Of a stretch of 5,289 bases of DNA, positions 5,241 through 5,289 are shown piece by piece. The stretch's first letter is position 1. Each line of letters starts with the position of its first letter. A program made the translations under genes and the position numbers. Source of the DNA: Neisseria lactamica (GTDB lineage Bacteria; Pseudomonadota; Gammaproteobacteria; Burkholderiales; Neisseriaceae); NCBI GenBank assembly GCA_001067655.1, contig JUNU01000159.1:1-5289 (forward strand), read 5' to 3'. The notes beneath the pieces were generated by a model, which was given only the letters and a program-made list of their open reading frames with translations, made no database searches and was not told the origin of the DNA.

Positions 5241-5289
5241 TATAGTGGATTAAATTTAAATCAGGACAAGGCGACGAAGCCGCAGACAG
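5241..5289. repeat. Correia repeat element, left part, truncated by the window edge
   Basis: It begins with the canonical terminus TATAGTGGATTAA, then ATTTAAATCAGGACA, and continues with the GGCGACGAAGCCGCAGACAG typical of the element. Its first 28 bases differ from the inverted terminus at 59-86 by only three substitutions. The rest lies outside the window. It has the same orientation as the element at 1-86, with the two window ends falling in complementary parts of one repeat type. Confidence 0.88.

Noticed and set aside
1..5289. Composite transposon, CRISPR or defence island
   Set aside because: No transposase, integrase, spaced repeats or defence domains are present; the terminal repeats are Correia elements and the genes are chromosomal housekeeping or iron-storage genes.

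Overview
The window looks like chromosomal DNA from a commensal Neisseria. Three things point there. The 12-mer AGGTCGTCTGAA occurs twice as an inverted pair, and this is a DNA uptake sequence of the AG-muc dialect (from memory, the N. mucosa/N. sicca group and relatives; the pathogens use ATGCCGTCTGAA). Both window ends lie inside Correia repeats with the terminal sequence TATAGTGGATTAA. There is also a tandem pair of neisserial-type ferritin genes. Species cannot be fixed from this sequence alone.

Layout from left to right: a truncated Correia element (1-86); a bidirectional terminator built from two uptake sequences (123-158); typA/bipA on the minus strand (183-1994), a ribosome-associated translational GTPase, with an extended -10 promoter and an FNR-like site in its leader; an AT-rich divergent spacer (1995-2472) with a Correia-end remnant, a one-mismatch uptake sequence and a good promoter for the ferritins; a two-gene ferritin operon on the plus strand (2473-3435), closed by a terminator (3476-3509); an ORF-less 480-base stretch (3436-3917) holding two further terminator hairpins and probably a small RNA; an unrecognised 168-residue protein (3918-4424); a perfect FNR box (4440-4453); a small lipoprotein gene (4551-5105); a second uptake-sequence hairpin (5191-5220); and the start of another Correia element (5241-5289).

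The ferritins are the best-understood system. The first subunit keeps all six ferroxidase ligands but has Thr at the haem-ligand position. The second keeps haem ligand Met52 but has lost three ferroxidase ligands. They most plausibly form one mixed iron-storage shell with divided labour, a pattern known in Neisseria and some other proteobacteria. Typical FNR sites and a possible FNR-controlled sRNA nearby suggest an oxygen/iron-responsive neighbourhood, but this is inference. I see no clearly new multi-gene system. The most rewarding targets are the sRNA candidate, the FNR-linked lipoprotein and the orphan protein between them.
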